From Allantophomopsis cytisporea (Eukaryota > Ascomycota > Leotiomycetes > Phacidiales > Phacidiaceae): DNA of 64,000 bases. The DNA lies in assembly GCA_024752435.1 (NCBI GenBank), contig CP103020.1, forward strand, positions 434,001 to 498,000. Reading direction: 5' to 3'. The position numbers and the translations under genes were made by a program. Below, in pieces: positions 27,520 to 37,999 of this stretch; positions within the stretch are counted from its first letter, which is position 1; each line of letters starts with the position of its first letter. The notes under the pieces were generated by a model. That model saw only the letters and a list, made by a program, of their open reading frames with translations, had not been told where the DNA came from and made no database searches.

Positions 27520-28537
27520 TCATGTTCTTCTTGGTGCAGCACCAACAGAGCCTAACTCGCTGGCACGGATAGTGGCCTCTCTAACACTCTCGATAATTGT
27601 GCCCTTTAATCCAGCCTTTTCCATAACGTCCAGACCATAGATGGTGCATCCTCCAGGAGTACAAACTTCGTCTTTCATCACAGCAATGTGTTTGTCTCCA
27701 TCCCTTGCTCTCACAGCCATACCAATCATAGTCTGACTTACCATCTTCTGAAGCTCAAGTCGTGGAATACCGCAGGAGAGACCTCCATGCATAAGTGACT
27801 CAATCATGAGTGCCACAAAAGCAGGTCCAGATCCACAGAGTGCGGTAGCAGCATCCATGTTGGCTGGTGGAAGATAGGTAACTTGGCCACATTGGGAAAA
27901 CATCCAGGTCAAGAGCTTCGACTGTGATTCGCTAAGTGCAGGTGTTTGCTCGATAATAGTCATAGATTCGCGGATGACAGCATTGGTGTTTGGCATAACG
28001 CGGACAAAGGTGCATCTACCGTCTTCTTGAGTGACATTCTTGTCGTCGTAAAGAGTTTCGGAAAGCTGCGAGGTTGCGACGCCGGCAAGGATGCTGATGA
28101 GTAACTTGCCCTTCAAAGCTTCACGCATACCCTCCTCTTGCAAGACATCCTTCACATAGAAAGGCTTGCACGCAAGCAAGACAACATCAGACTGCTGTAC
28201 ACATTTTACATTCTGCTTCTGTACAACACTCAAACGATCAAGGTGCGTGGACATCTCATCTTCAATCCGCATTCGGCTAGCGTCGCTGCGCACACAGGCA
28301 AGTACTTTGGTTGGGAGACGATCTGGTTCGGGGACAGATGAACTGGCTAGTGATGTCCCCTCGGATCTTTGTTTGAGTGACGCCAGGATTCCGGAGAGAA
28401 CAGCAATTCCCATTGTACCTGTTCGCTCCTCAGTTTTGTCCACCTCAAGAACAACATATGTAAACAAACTCACCACACCCAAGCACCGTCAATGTCAATC
28501 CCTCTCCATCAGCTTTGGTATTGCTTTTCTCCGCCAT
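27520..28537 (-). CDS. PRO3: Pyrroline-5-carboxylate reductase
   Basis: The enzyme carries out the last step of proline synthesis, reducing pyrroline-5-carboxylate with NAD(P)H. Exon 1 is 28537..28474 and exon 2 28418..27520, separated by a 55-nt intron (GTGAGT..AACAG), giving 320 aa. The intron splits the Rossmann dinucleotide motif: exon 1 ends ...TVLGCG and exon 2 resumes TMGIAVLSGIL. Other family blocks are FVRVMPNTNAVIRESMT, ALCGSGPAFVALMIESLMHG and MKDEVCTPGGCTIYGLDVME, the last being the conserved P5CR C-terminal signature. The frame running upstream from the second exon without splicing is an artefact of the open intron. It is divergent from CTK3. Confidence 0.95.
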
Positions 28538-28733
28538 TTTCAAAGCTTCCGATCTGATATTCCAATTTTAATAGAAATGGTCTGTATGGAGGAATCTTAA
28601 GTCGACTTCGTGGGTCAGCAGTGGGGAACAAGGCGGACGAGGCTATCTCGATATGCCAGGCACTAATATCTATATTTCTGCGGCTTATCACCGCCCAGCG
28701 CATTCCTTAACAAAGCTAGACTACCCGCACAAC
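28538..28733. promoter_or_regulatory. Short divergent promoter region PRO3 / CTK3
   Basis: The start codons of PRO3 (28537, minus) and of the longer CTK3 model (28734, plus) lie only 196 bp apart, so both promoters must overlap or extend into the 5' ends. No specific operator was identified. Confidence 0.4.
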
Positions 28734-29878
28734 ATGGATCATTCCTCCGCACCCAGCAAGAAGGTGCGCTTCAGCGACTCGCAAGGCAAGCGTTCTCACC
28801 TGGAACATCATTTTTGTCCACCACTAATCTTAGGGCAGTCAACTTTTCTGAAGACTTGATTGAGGATGAGTTGAAGCGTCGAATACAAAGTATACCGATT
28901 CCAGATCGAGCATACGGCAAATCACCCAAGATGGCGGACCCGTTCGAGGTGCGCATGCGCTTCACAAATATGCTACAGCATTTAAATGCCAGTGTTACGA
29001 GCAGCCAAAAGGCGGCGCATTATGCACTGAAGTATAGAGATATGGATGAGGACTTGCACTCTTGTATTCTGGAACAGTTAGAAAGAGTAAGTTCATTTTT
29101 CGTTCTGTAGAAGTCTTTCTTCCAGAAGCCATTGTATCAATCTTCAGCGTACTTGAATCCGACTGTCATTGTGTTTGTGGCTTTGGTATCTTACGTTTAC
29201 TGGAAATCTTCTGAGCAATATGGTATTGCAGTATTGTCTTTGAATGGCATTCTAACTATATGATAGAACTCTATGAACAACAGAGCAAACATAATGTACT
29301 TCCTCGAACACCTTTGCGAGCAAGCCAATCGCGAAAATCACCAAGACTACATCCGTATGATGCAGCGTGATATTCTACGAATTGTTGATGCTGTCGCCCC
29401 CGAAGATGGATCCGGTGCAGCTAACATAAAAGTCGTACGAAAAGTCCTTCAGGCCCTCCAAAATAAGACCTTTCTACTCGCACAAACCGTCATGGAAATC
29501 GAAGAATGCCTACGAGAACGCGATACTGCTCCAGATCACATCGGATTGTCTTCACCTACACAAGCACATGATGTTGAGATGGGAAATAATTCATTTGGGT
29601 CGGGAACGCCAAGAAGGGCGAAGTTAGACAAGAAACAGATTGAGCAGAGAATCGAGGAGGATCGGGAGAGGCATAAGAGAGCTAGGGAGAGCATCTGGGC
29701 TGTGATAGGCGGACAAGGCGAAGAGCTTGAAAAGATGGTAGATGAGACCAGTGAGCTTGGTGAGGACGATTATATTGTGTTTGAGGAAGAGGCTGTGGAG
29801 AGGGATAAGGCTTCTGAAGAACACCGGGATGATCAGGGTGCTGTCTCAACTGTTAATGCAGAGAAGAGTGGTGCTTGA
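28734..29878 (+). CDS. CTK3: CTD kinase I gamma subunit (Ctk3)
   Basis: Ctk3 is the small CID-like subunit of CTDK-I, which phosphorylates Ser2 of the RNA polymerase II CTD with Ctk1 and cyclin Ctk2. The firm part is 28931..29086 plus 29267..29878 (180-nt intron, GTAAGT donor, CTAAC branch, ATAG acceptor), 255 aa from the Met of MADPFEVRMRFTNMLQHL. Family blocks are KAAHYALKYRDMDEDLHSCI, NRANIMYFLEHLCEQANREN and a helical C-terminal region (RHKRARESIWAVIGG) matching the RS/ESxW end of Ctk3. The frame stays open upstream (NFSEDLIEDELKRRIQSIP) and can be joined to MDHSSAPSKKVRFSDSQ at 28734 by a 53-nt GC..AG intron (28786..28838, donor AG|GCAAGC, branch CTAAT), giving a longer 5' exon. Which start is used is open. 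Confidence 0.85.
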
Positions 29879-30616
29879 TTGGACGTATTGGAGGTTTTGC
29901 TACCTTAAAAGAATTGGCGTTGCATTCTTGGCGTTGGTGGATATCATATCGTGGTCTGTTTTATATCATGTCGTGGAGAAAATGGGTCAGGAAGCATAGT
30001 GGTGGATATGAATGGACTCTCGAAAACCCTTCACTTGTTGATGATCTAAGAGAATAGCTATGCACAAGGTTTTGGTACTTGTTGCCAAGCCTTTACCAAT
30101 TCAAGGCTTAGTGAACGAAAGCACCTAATCATCAAATGAAACTGACAAATATATTCAAAGTAACATATTACCGAGACTGTTGTGATTAGTGTTCTCATTT
30201 TGCAGTTACATCTAGTTCTGAAGGACAAGATAAATTAGCGCTCGATGGAATAGATATATATATGCATATAGCAATCAACATAAGAAGTCAGCCGGATCTA
30301 CTACCTTTGTCAATCAATGCTTCTATATCGACAAGATTGAATCAAAATGCGGAATTTAGTTACAGCACGACTGTGGAGAACATGAACTGAATACTTGAGT
30401 TATCGTCGCCGAAAGCCATTGCAACAGATGTTTCGTTGGACACCGTACATGTAGGCACTCAAATCTCTGACGAGACAAATCATGATTTTGAGCTTTTCTA
30501 TCACGCAATCTTGAGGACAATAAGTTTCGCAATGAGAGGTGCGTTGCTCTACAGAGACTGAGGTATGGCCAATATTCCACAGTTTGGCTTGCGTATGACT
30601 TGAGGTAAGATTTCAT
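29879..30616. other. Intergenic, AT-rich
   Basis: This is the 3' flank of CTK3. It contains short AT runs (for example around 30250) and no feature I can support. It leads into a decayed kinase. Confidence 0.4.
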
Positions 30617-31670
30617 ATGAATCCTTTGAAGGAGCACGATTCCGATAATGCATTTACAATCAGGACTAAAATTCGCGCAGGCTTAAAAAGACTTCGATCA
30701 GACTGTTACGGTGAGAAGTATGACATCTACGAACTTGAGATGTTGAAGTATATGCAGCAACTAATGTTGGTTCGGAACTACGTTGTACAACTCCATGATC
30801 AATTTGTCAAAAAAAGGAGCCTCTGTCCAGTGTTCCCTGTTCCAAGATATCATCTTGGCCTCTAAGCTGCCATGTTCAAGCAGCAGCATGTATCAGTAGA
30901 CGTAATAAGAAAGATAGCTCGACAAAAACTCCAGGATTTGAATTCTTTGCGTCGAGAATTCGGCATTATACACACAGACATATCGGATTCCTCAGCCTCC
31001 ATAATTCTTCGACTTCCGCAATTTAACCAAGTATTAACTTTAAAACAAAGACCTAAATTATGGATGCATCAGCATCCATCTGATCATATCTAACCTCTGC
31101 ATTTGAGGCTCCAGAAGTTATACTGGGCTGACCAAAGGGTACAAGCGTGGAGGTTTGTAGCTCAGATTTTCTGGTGTATCTCTTTCTCAATTACAGGGGT
31201 TACTATAAATCTGAGCTAGATTGCAGAATATCAAATTTGTCAGAGGCCGCATTTCATGTAACTAGATGTAAATATGGAACTTGGATAACTAATGATGATT
31301 GACTTGCACAAATCATAGAAGTTCTTGAACCATTCCTTACTTTGTTACTTGAAAACGATCTTAGATCTCAAGTTCGTCGATAACGAAGGTATAAGTGGCA
31401 GCAATATTATGGCCTCACATCTGCTCAAATCATCGGCAATACTCATAGTTACTTAAAGCACCTGCTTTATATCCCGGAGCTCAAACTAGCAAGTCTCCTC
31501 TCCCTAAGGTATGACAGTGAGGTGATCCTCCAATTACTAAAGGATATTCCACAAACAGGAGTGCCGGTGTTTGTTGACTCCTTAGAGCATGTACTGGTTA
31601 TTGGACGAGACAAAAGGAACCAGTGTCGTAAATACTCGAGCATTCATAGTTTTCTACATAGAATATCAGT
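30617..31670 (+). pseudogene. Decayed SRPK-like protein kinase
   Basis: Fragments of a eukaryotic protein kinase can be followed across several frames and stop codons. The N-lobe part reads YDIYELEMLKYMQ and NYVVQLHDQFVKK, as in SRPK-type kinases (ExExL..NYVxxLxDHF). Next come MFKQQHVSVDVIRKIARQ and FGIIHTDISDSSASIILRL, matching the helix E and catalytic loop (HTDIxxxNI/LL). The C-lobe reads SAFEAPEVILG, a stop, then GTSVEV (APE motif and the following DVW region), then DD, a stop, LAQIIEVLEPFLTLLLEND, matching the HLAxMIExLGPFP block. A final piece SLEHVLVIGRDKR resembles the end of a kinase domain. At least two in-frame stops and one or more frameshifts make this non-functional. It fits a decayed member of the lineage-expanded SRPK-like family. 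Confidence 0.62.
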
Positions 31671-32158
31671 AATGCTAAGTCTGGTATTGATAGGTACAAG
31701 GTTTACAATCCTCAAGAGCAGAGTTGACCGACAAATTTTTCAGTTATAAGTAGTTATGAACGTAGCTTGTCTACTTAATCTTCTTTTATCACAACCTTGC
31801 ACTTTAATGTTAAACTACTCAAAAGGCGACAATTGCCAGTAGTATGAGTTACTACAGTTTATATTCAAGGCTGCATAATCACCGCTTACTAATATTCCAC
31901 TAAATACATATTACTGCTAAGTGCAACGTCACATCTGATAGTCTAACAGGTCTGGATACCAGCGAAGCATTCGGTCTGATGGTTTGTACTCTCACATAAG
32001 ATAGTGTTGCATAGCTTTGCAGATAATCGGAACCTGATAGTCTCATTGGCGGAATATTTCATTACATACAAATTATAAAACAAGACCAAAGCAGCAATTT
32101 TTACCTATGGCAATTCCTCTGAACATGAAGATTTTGGCTCCCCATTTATTAACTGGGA
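31671..32158. other. Intergenic, no gene seen
   Basis: This is AT-rich sequence between the kinase remnant and the 3' end of the ice-binding-like gene. I see nothing else in it. Confidence 0.4.
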
Positions 32159-35033
32159 TTAACCCACTGAGACCGTAGCCGCAGCTGTCGGGAGGCTCAC
32201 TCCTATGCCCAAACCAATATCGATACATGCGGTGATTCCAAGGACGACTAATTCGACAAGACATGACTTGCTGCTGGAAGTAGAAGACTTCGTCGAAGTT
32301 ATGAGCGTTGTTGGAGGAGTTGTGATCGTAGACGACTTTGTGCTTGAGATTGTACCGTTGGTAAATGAGACAGTTGACGTTGAACTCTTGCTGGACGTAG
32401 TTGACGTCGTACTGGAAGTGGTCGACGTTGAACTGGGAGTGGTTGACGTGGTACTGGAAGTGGTCGACGTGGTACTGGAGGTAGTCGGCGTGGTACTAGT
32501 GGTCGGCGTGGTACTAGTGGTCGGCGTGGTACTGGAGGTAGTCGGTGTGGTACTTGTGGTCGGCGTGGTACTGGAGGTGGTCGGCGTGGTACTGGAGGTG
32601 GTCGGCGTGGTACTGGAGGTAGTCGGTGTGGTACTGGAGGTAGTCGGCGTGGTACTGGGAGTGGTCGACGTTGAACTGGTAGTAGGAGTTGTCGATGTTG
32701 TGCTAGGAATTGTTTAGTAAAAGTTATTATGTTCAATTTGGATGCATTATTAACGCTTGAACGAGAAATAGAAAATCTTAAGAGATATAATGGAAATTTA
32801 TGATAAGTTTGAAAGTGACTGAAAATAGAAACTAACTCCGTGGTACTTATAGTACTTATAGTACTTGACGATGAACTGGGAACGATCAATGTTGAACTCG
32901 AACTGGGAATGGTTGACGTTGAACTGGAACTGGAACTGGAACTGGAACTAGGAGTGGTTGACGTTGAACTTGAACTTGAACTCGAACTCGAACTGGGAGT
33001 AGTTGATGTCGAACTGGGAGTGGGAGCTACTGACGTCGAACTTGAACTAAGAGTGGTTGACGTCGAACTGGGAGTGGGAGTGGCTGACGTCGAACTGGAA
33101 CTGGGAGTGGTTGACGTCGAACTTGAACTGGGAGTAGTTGACGTCGTACTAGTGGTAAGAGTGGTTGACGTCGAACTTGAACTGGAAGTGGTTGACGTCG
33201 AACTTGAGCTAGGAGTGGTTGACGTCGAACTTGAACTGAGAGTAGTGGACGTTGTACTAGAAGCAGTCGATGTTGAACTATCGGTAGGAGTAAAGCTATT
33301 AGTAAGAGTAGTCAACGTCGAGCTATCTGTTGAAGTAGAGCTATCGATAGGAGAAGTCAACGTCGAGCTGCCCATAGAACTAAAGCCATCCGTAGGAGAA
33401 GTCGACGTCGAGGTTTCGGTGGAAGTAGTCGCCGTTAAGCTATCCGTGAGAGTAGGAGTTGTCAACGTTAAGCTATCCGTAGAAGTCGACGCCAAGCTAT
33501 CTGTGGGAGTAGGAGTAGTCGACGTAGAACTATCTGTAGGAGAAATCGTCGTCAAGCTTTCCGTGGAAGTAGTCAACGTCAAACTATCCGTAAGAGTAGA
33601 GCTCTCCGTGGGAGATGTCAACGTAGAGCTATCAGTGGAAGTAGTCAACGTCAAGCTATCCGTAAGAGTGTTGCTATCAGTGGGAGTAGTCGACGTCAAG
33701 CCATTCGTAGAAGTAGTCAACGTTGAGCTCTCTGTAAGAATAGACGACGTCGAGCTCTCTGTAAGAATAGATGACGTCGAGCTCTCTATAGAGGTAGAGC
33801 TCTCCGTGGGAGAAGTCAACGTAGAGATATCCGTGGGAAAATTCGACGTCAAGCTCTCTATAGAGGTAGAACTCTCCGTGGGAGAAGCCAACGTAGAGCT
33901 ATCAGTGGAAGTAGTCAACGTCAAGCTATCCGTAAGAGTGTTGCTATCAGTGGGAGTAGTCGACGTCAAGCCATTCGTAAGAGTAGTCAACGTTGAACTG
34001 TCGGTTGAGGTAGTCGATGCTGAAGTGGTGATTGTGATCGTACTCAGAGTTGTCGTACTTAGAGTTGTTAAGAGTCATTGTGTTTAAGCTCAATACATTA
34101 TTGAAGCTTCAACAAGAAATAGAAAATCTTCAAAAGATATAACAAACGCTACGCTTCAGTTTGAAAGTGAAAGAAAATAGAAACTAACTCTGTGGTACTT
34201 GTAGTACTTGATGATGAACCAGTAGTTGAGGTCGTTAAGCTCGTCGTTGAGCTATCAGTCGAAGATGAAATCGTAGATGTCGAGCTGGCAACTGAGCTAG
34301 AACTACTGCTCGATGACGAGACATTTGAGTACTCTTCACGATACACCGTGTTTGTATCAAAGGTCGCCGCAGCACCTAATGCAAAGATACTCCCAGCTGA
34401 AACTGTGCCGGTTTGCACTGTGATAGAGGCATATGCAAGAAAGTTCCCTTGGAGACTGTTTCCTACGGTAAGCGTAGCAGAACTACCTACCTGCCACCAT
34501 ATGTTGCTCGAATTTGCCCCGTTTTGCGTAAATATGTTCGAACCCGTAGCTGTGATAAAGGTTGATCCGATTTGGAAAAGGAAAAACGGATTGTTTTGCC
34601 CCTGGCCATCGAGGGTTAGATCTCCAGTAAGAAATGCCGAGGACCCAAATTTATAAATTCCAGGATAAAGTGTGAGACCTCCTAGATCGGTTCCGCTGAG
34701 AGTCGCGTTAGGAGGACCCATGCCCGCTGCGACATTGTAGGCTGTCTGCCCATCACCAATAGCTATGGCAGCAGCTGTGTCGGCGATGTGTGAAACGCCT
34801 GTAGTACCATAGCCTGGTCCAGTGTACGATGTATCAGTTCCAACATCGCCATAGAAGAATGTTTCTCCAGTGGTAGTAAGGCCGGCGTTACTCAAGACTG
34901 CATAGGTGCTCGCTGTCCCCAAGTCGATTGTCTATTTATATCAGTACAGTATTCACTGAAGGATTTTAATATTGGCAGGTACCTGTGCCGCGACCTCGCA
35001 GCAGATCAAGAGGATAGTGGCGAAGAACTTCAT
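32159..35033 (-). CDS. Secreted ice-binding-like (DUF3494) protein with long Ser/Thr repeats
   Basis: Four exons give 852 aa: 35033..34983 (signal peptide MKFFATILLICCEVAAQ), 34931..34189, 34057..32837 and 32702..32159; introns are 51, 131 and 134 nt. Residues about 18-225 form a DUF3494 domain: LGTASTYAVLSNAGLTTTGE, GDVGTDTSYTGPGYGTTGVS, ATLSGTDLGGLTLYPGIYKF, LTLDGQGQNNPFFLFQIGST, IWWQVGSSATLTVGNSLQGN and a closing FALGAAATFDTNTVY. This is the beta-solenoid fold of fungal and bacterial ice-binding proteins. The next roughly 570 residues are Ser/Thr/Pro repeats (SSTLTTSTDS-type, then STTPTTS-type), expected to be heavily O-mannosylated as in cell-wall adhesins. The tail contains two Cys and a weakly hydrophobic segment (CLVELVVLGITACIDIGLGI) but no clear GPI signal. 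Whether it binds ice or acts as an adhesin cannot be told from sequence. Long plus-strand frames here are shadows. Confidence 0.85.
32430..32680 (-). repeat. Short in-frame tandem repeats coding STTPTTS units
   Basis: Within the last exon of the DUF3494 gene, units of about 21 bp (reading in the gene's sense as ACC ACG CCG ACC ACC TCC AGT) recur with small variation and some shorter copies. The array keeps frame, so it expands or contracts the Thr/Pro-rich stalk. Confidence 0.8.
33619..33979 (-). repeat. Exact 91-bp duplication, 270 bp apart
   Basis: Bases 33619-33709 and 33889-33979 are identical by eye over 91 bp, and the offset of 270 bp is 90 codons, so the reading frame is kept. This is a recent internal duplication in the Ser/Thr-rich exon. 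Confidence 0.85.
34058..34188 (-). repeat. Duplicated intron (copy partner at 32703-32836)
   Basis: The introns at 34058..34188 and 32703..32836 are clearly related. Both begin GTTAGTTTCTATTTTC, share CACTTTCAAACT and GATTTTCTATTTCT, and sit after the same coding context (AGTACCAC.GA, phase 2). Intron 2 and intron 3 of this gene therefore arose by segmental duplication of the gene's own sequence. Confidence 0.85.
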
Positions 35034-37999
35034 TTAGATTTAAGTAGAGATTGTAACTTTCTGAAATGTTATTGTGAGATGGTATTCAGCGATGAAATAT
35101 AGCACGTAGAAAGCAGGCGAAGCCGATAGGTTATATAGATGATTCAAAGCTTCGGTATATTGAATTATCCTCTAAGTCCTGTAGCTGAGCATATCGTGGG
35201 ATCGCTTCATGAAATAAATCAGAATTGTACCAAGAATTGGTTTGCAGCACCACTTACTCCCTACTGAGTAGCAGAATCAAGATAAAATTCTTCCTAAAAC
35301 ACATGCAAAACCAACTTTTCCCAGCTCTTGACAGAGTCTTGAAAACATCTTGTCAAGGCTATATTGACACCAGTATTCCAATAACTGAGATGGCCTGTAG
35401 ATGCATTCAAATAAACCAAAAGTTGAAGACAGCTATTCACCTCTTGGATTTTCGCAACTCCAGTGCGAGTTATCAGAGCTAAGGAAAGCATGTCATGGTG
35501 AAGGTTGAAGAAGATCGGCGATAGCATTCAGTGAAGTAGCTTTCAGTAAAGCGATTGAGTATGAGGACTCGCAGTCTTGAAGTTGGGGTCCAAAAGAAAT
35601 TGGGGGTCCAAGAAGCTAGTTAAAGAAAGTTCCACACTTAATTTTTGGCAGCTCTGGCAGGTTGGTTTAGGTTAGCCAGCTACGCTCACTCGCTTGTAGC
35701 TCTCAGTCACAATCACTCCACTTCTCGTTTGCAAATATGACTAGAGGACATTGCGAATAGTGAAATGGAAGACTAAGATGATTTTCTTTCAATCATAAAT
35801 ATGTTTTAACAATATTTTCAAGGTAGGTAAAGCTTATTTCCACGATGTTGTTATGGCATCATAAGGAGGAGCTAAAGCGTGGCAGATTGCTCTGAGAAAT
35901 TAAGGTTAATTAATATGTGTGCAACGTTAACTAGACATCTAAGCTGCAATCGATTCCCATGAGTTTCTGTAGCACTGATTGCAAAATTCAACATAAATGC
36001 CAGTAAAAACTTCACTTGTTTGCTTTTGAGAAAGGCATTTTCTTTCGGGTCAGTCAATCCGTCACCGAATATAGACCAATAGGCTTGTGACATGCTTTAT
36101 CTCTTGAGGCTCGACGGCAAAGTCAAGACTTTCTACTCTGTAACTTATAGACCAACACGATAAAGCAACCACTTTACGTACAAATATGCTGCGATAACTC
36201 TTGTCGACATTCTTGCAAATGGAAATCTCCAAGTCACTCATAACTTACAAGATGACTAGACTTACCCGTGATACGTTGAAATGCTAGTCCCTAAAATAAG
36301 CCTCCCGGCCGGTTTTCCGATTTAAATTGATGCTCAGTACTGGCCGGCTGTAATACTCCAAAGCTCGCCTACACTATATTCAGCTCCATAATTCACTCTA
36401 TGTTTAACCTTTTTCTAGTTCGTGCTTACTTATTTGGCTTTGTACTTTGTATACTTGATAGCTTTCCGAACAGTTATACTTGCGGTCTCAATTTACATGC
36501 TCTGTTCCATTCCCATACTCACTGCAATTCCTACATTCTCTGCCCCTTCCGCACTCTCTGCCACGCTCTCTTCCACGCTCTCTCCCGCACTCTCTCCCGT
36601 CCCCTTTCCCGTGTTTTGTCCCTTGCTTTGTTTCACACGTTCTTCCGTGTTCTTTCCCGTGGCTTTGTCCAACACTCTCTGCCGCTCTGTCTCATGTCCT
36701 ATTCTCTTGGTCTCTCTTTTGCTTCCTCTCACTTCTATTGGTCGCTGTCTGCCACGCTTTCTTCTCTCTCTAGCCCATAGTTATCTATGATTCCCTCAAA
36801 TCCCTCAATCTAAGTTGGGTCAGTATCATGTGCATATCGCTATCCTCACTCTCGCCGGACTGCTTCTAGTCTGTGGCCCCGCAACTTGGAATCATTCACT
36901 TGCCCTTCTTCTCGCTATTTGTACACTTTAGGGTCCCGTTCTTAGCCCAAAAAGAAAACCACGTTTTCGGACGTATCATCTTTTTCTTCCCAACAGGAAA
37001 CTTGTTAATTGAATGTTTGTTCATAGCTTGAATAGCACATCTAATCTAGCTCCCGGATAGGAGGTAAGGGGCTCATTAGCAGTTTTTTTCCTTCCTAGAT
37101 CCTTGTAATTCATACATGGAAAACAGTTGCTGTTTTCGCGTACCTTGGAATCAACGAACGCTAAGACGTAACATTTCCTCTTCCTCTTATCTACATTTCT
37201 GTTCCCAGGTGTTGAAGATTTTATAATTTCTCTTGACTACTGCTCCCAGGTAAAGAGTCCGGCAGGAGCCGCACGTCTTGAAGTTAGGTGTGAGAAATGA
37301 CTGTTTACAGCAAGAGCAGATGTTAAAGTCTCTACAAGCGTATGATAAGATTTCACCTGTTACTATGAGAAGGGTTGTAACAATGGTATAGGAGGGTGGT
37401 GGTATGGTGAGGGCAGAAGTTGCTTGCCATTCATTCTTACGTAACCAATTCATCAATTTTGGAATCTTTAAAAAGTCACTATGTTCACGATCCTTACTTT
37501 GCCTTCCTTCAGAAGCATGATCTTAATGCGATAAGTAAAGGATGGAGTGATGATAATCAGATACGAACCAAGACCAACAATTCTCCATTCGCTTGCAATT
37601 TGGACTTCCTCTCAACGCGTCTTGGGATATATTCTATCTCACTTCCATGGCAATAGTTTCTTCAGACGTACCAGTACTGAGGCTGCAAACCCAGCCGATG
37701 TTGAGATCGGGAACAGGAGCTGTGAAGGTATTGTAATTCCTTAAAGTTTCCCATTTCACGCCACAACGTCATGTTGAAACACTTCCTAATTATACAATAT
37801 CTGGAAGATATTCCACAATACGTGCCTGACACTCTACTGATCAGTTGTGCTTTGGGACGAGTCCCCAAAGTCGACTCATATACAGAAGATTATATCACTT
37901 GACTATGCGATGAAGTTCTCACAAATTGAGTAAGCTATAAGATAAACTTATGATGGGAATCTCCAGGTGATCGAAGTAGTGGTGTAATCACATTTTATC
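35034..37999. other. 3-kb gene-poor region with a CT-rich tract
   Basis: No gene is supported. The first part is the DUF3494 gene promoter. From about 36480 to 36780 the plus strand is a degenerate pyrimidine-rich array with recurring CACGCTCTCTTC / GCACTCTCTCCC units. A small minus-strand frame at 37187..37456 has a Cys cluster (CSCCKQSF, CGSCR) but no recognised fold, so I leave it uncalled. Confidence 0.45.
36480..36780. repeat. CT-rich degenerate minisatellite
   Basis: The plus strand contains imperfect 12-14 bp units ending in CTCTC (such as CACGCTCTCTTC and GCACTCTCTCCC) repeated many times with drift. Because there are no stops it yields long shadow frames in all three plus phases, none of them protein-like. 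Confidence 0.6.

Noticed and set aside
32205..34087. Plus-strand frames coding Val/Glu-Leu repeats
   Set aside because: These are reverse complements of the Ser/Thr repeat exons. Only the minus strand has the signal peptide, the DUF3494 domain and consistent introns.
36400..36790. Ser/Leu/Phe-rich frames in three plus phases
   Set aside because: The open frames result from a CT-rich minisatellite that lacks stops; none has protein character.
37187..37456. Minus-strand 89-codon frame with a Cys cluster
   Set aside because: The CxxC spacing fits no zinc-binding domain I know, there is no splice partner, and the flanks are non-coding.
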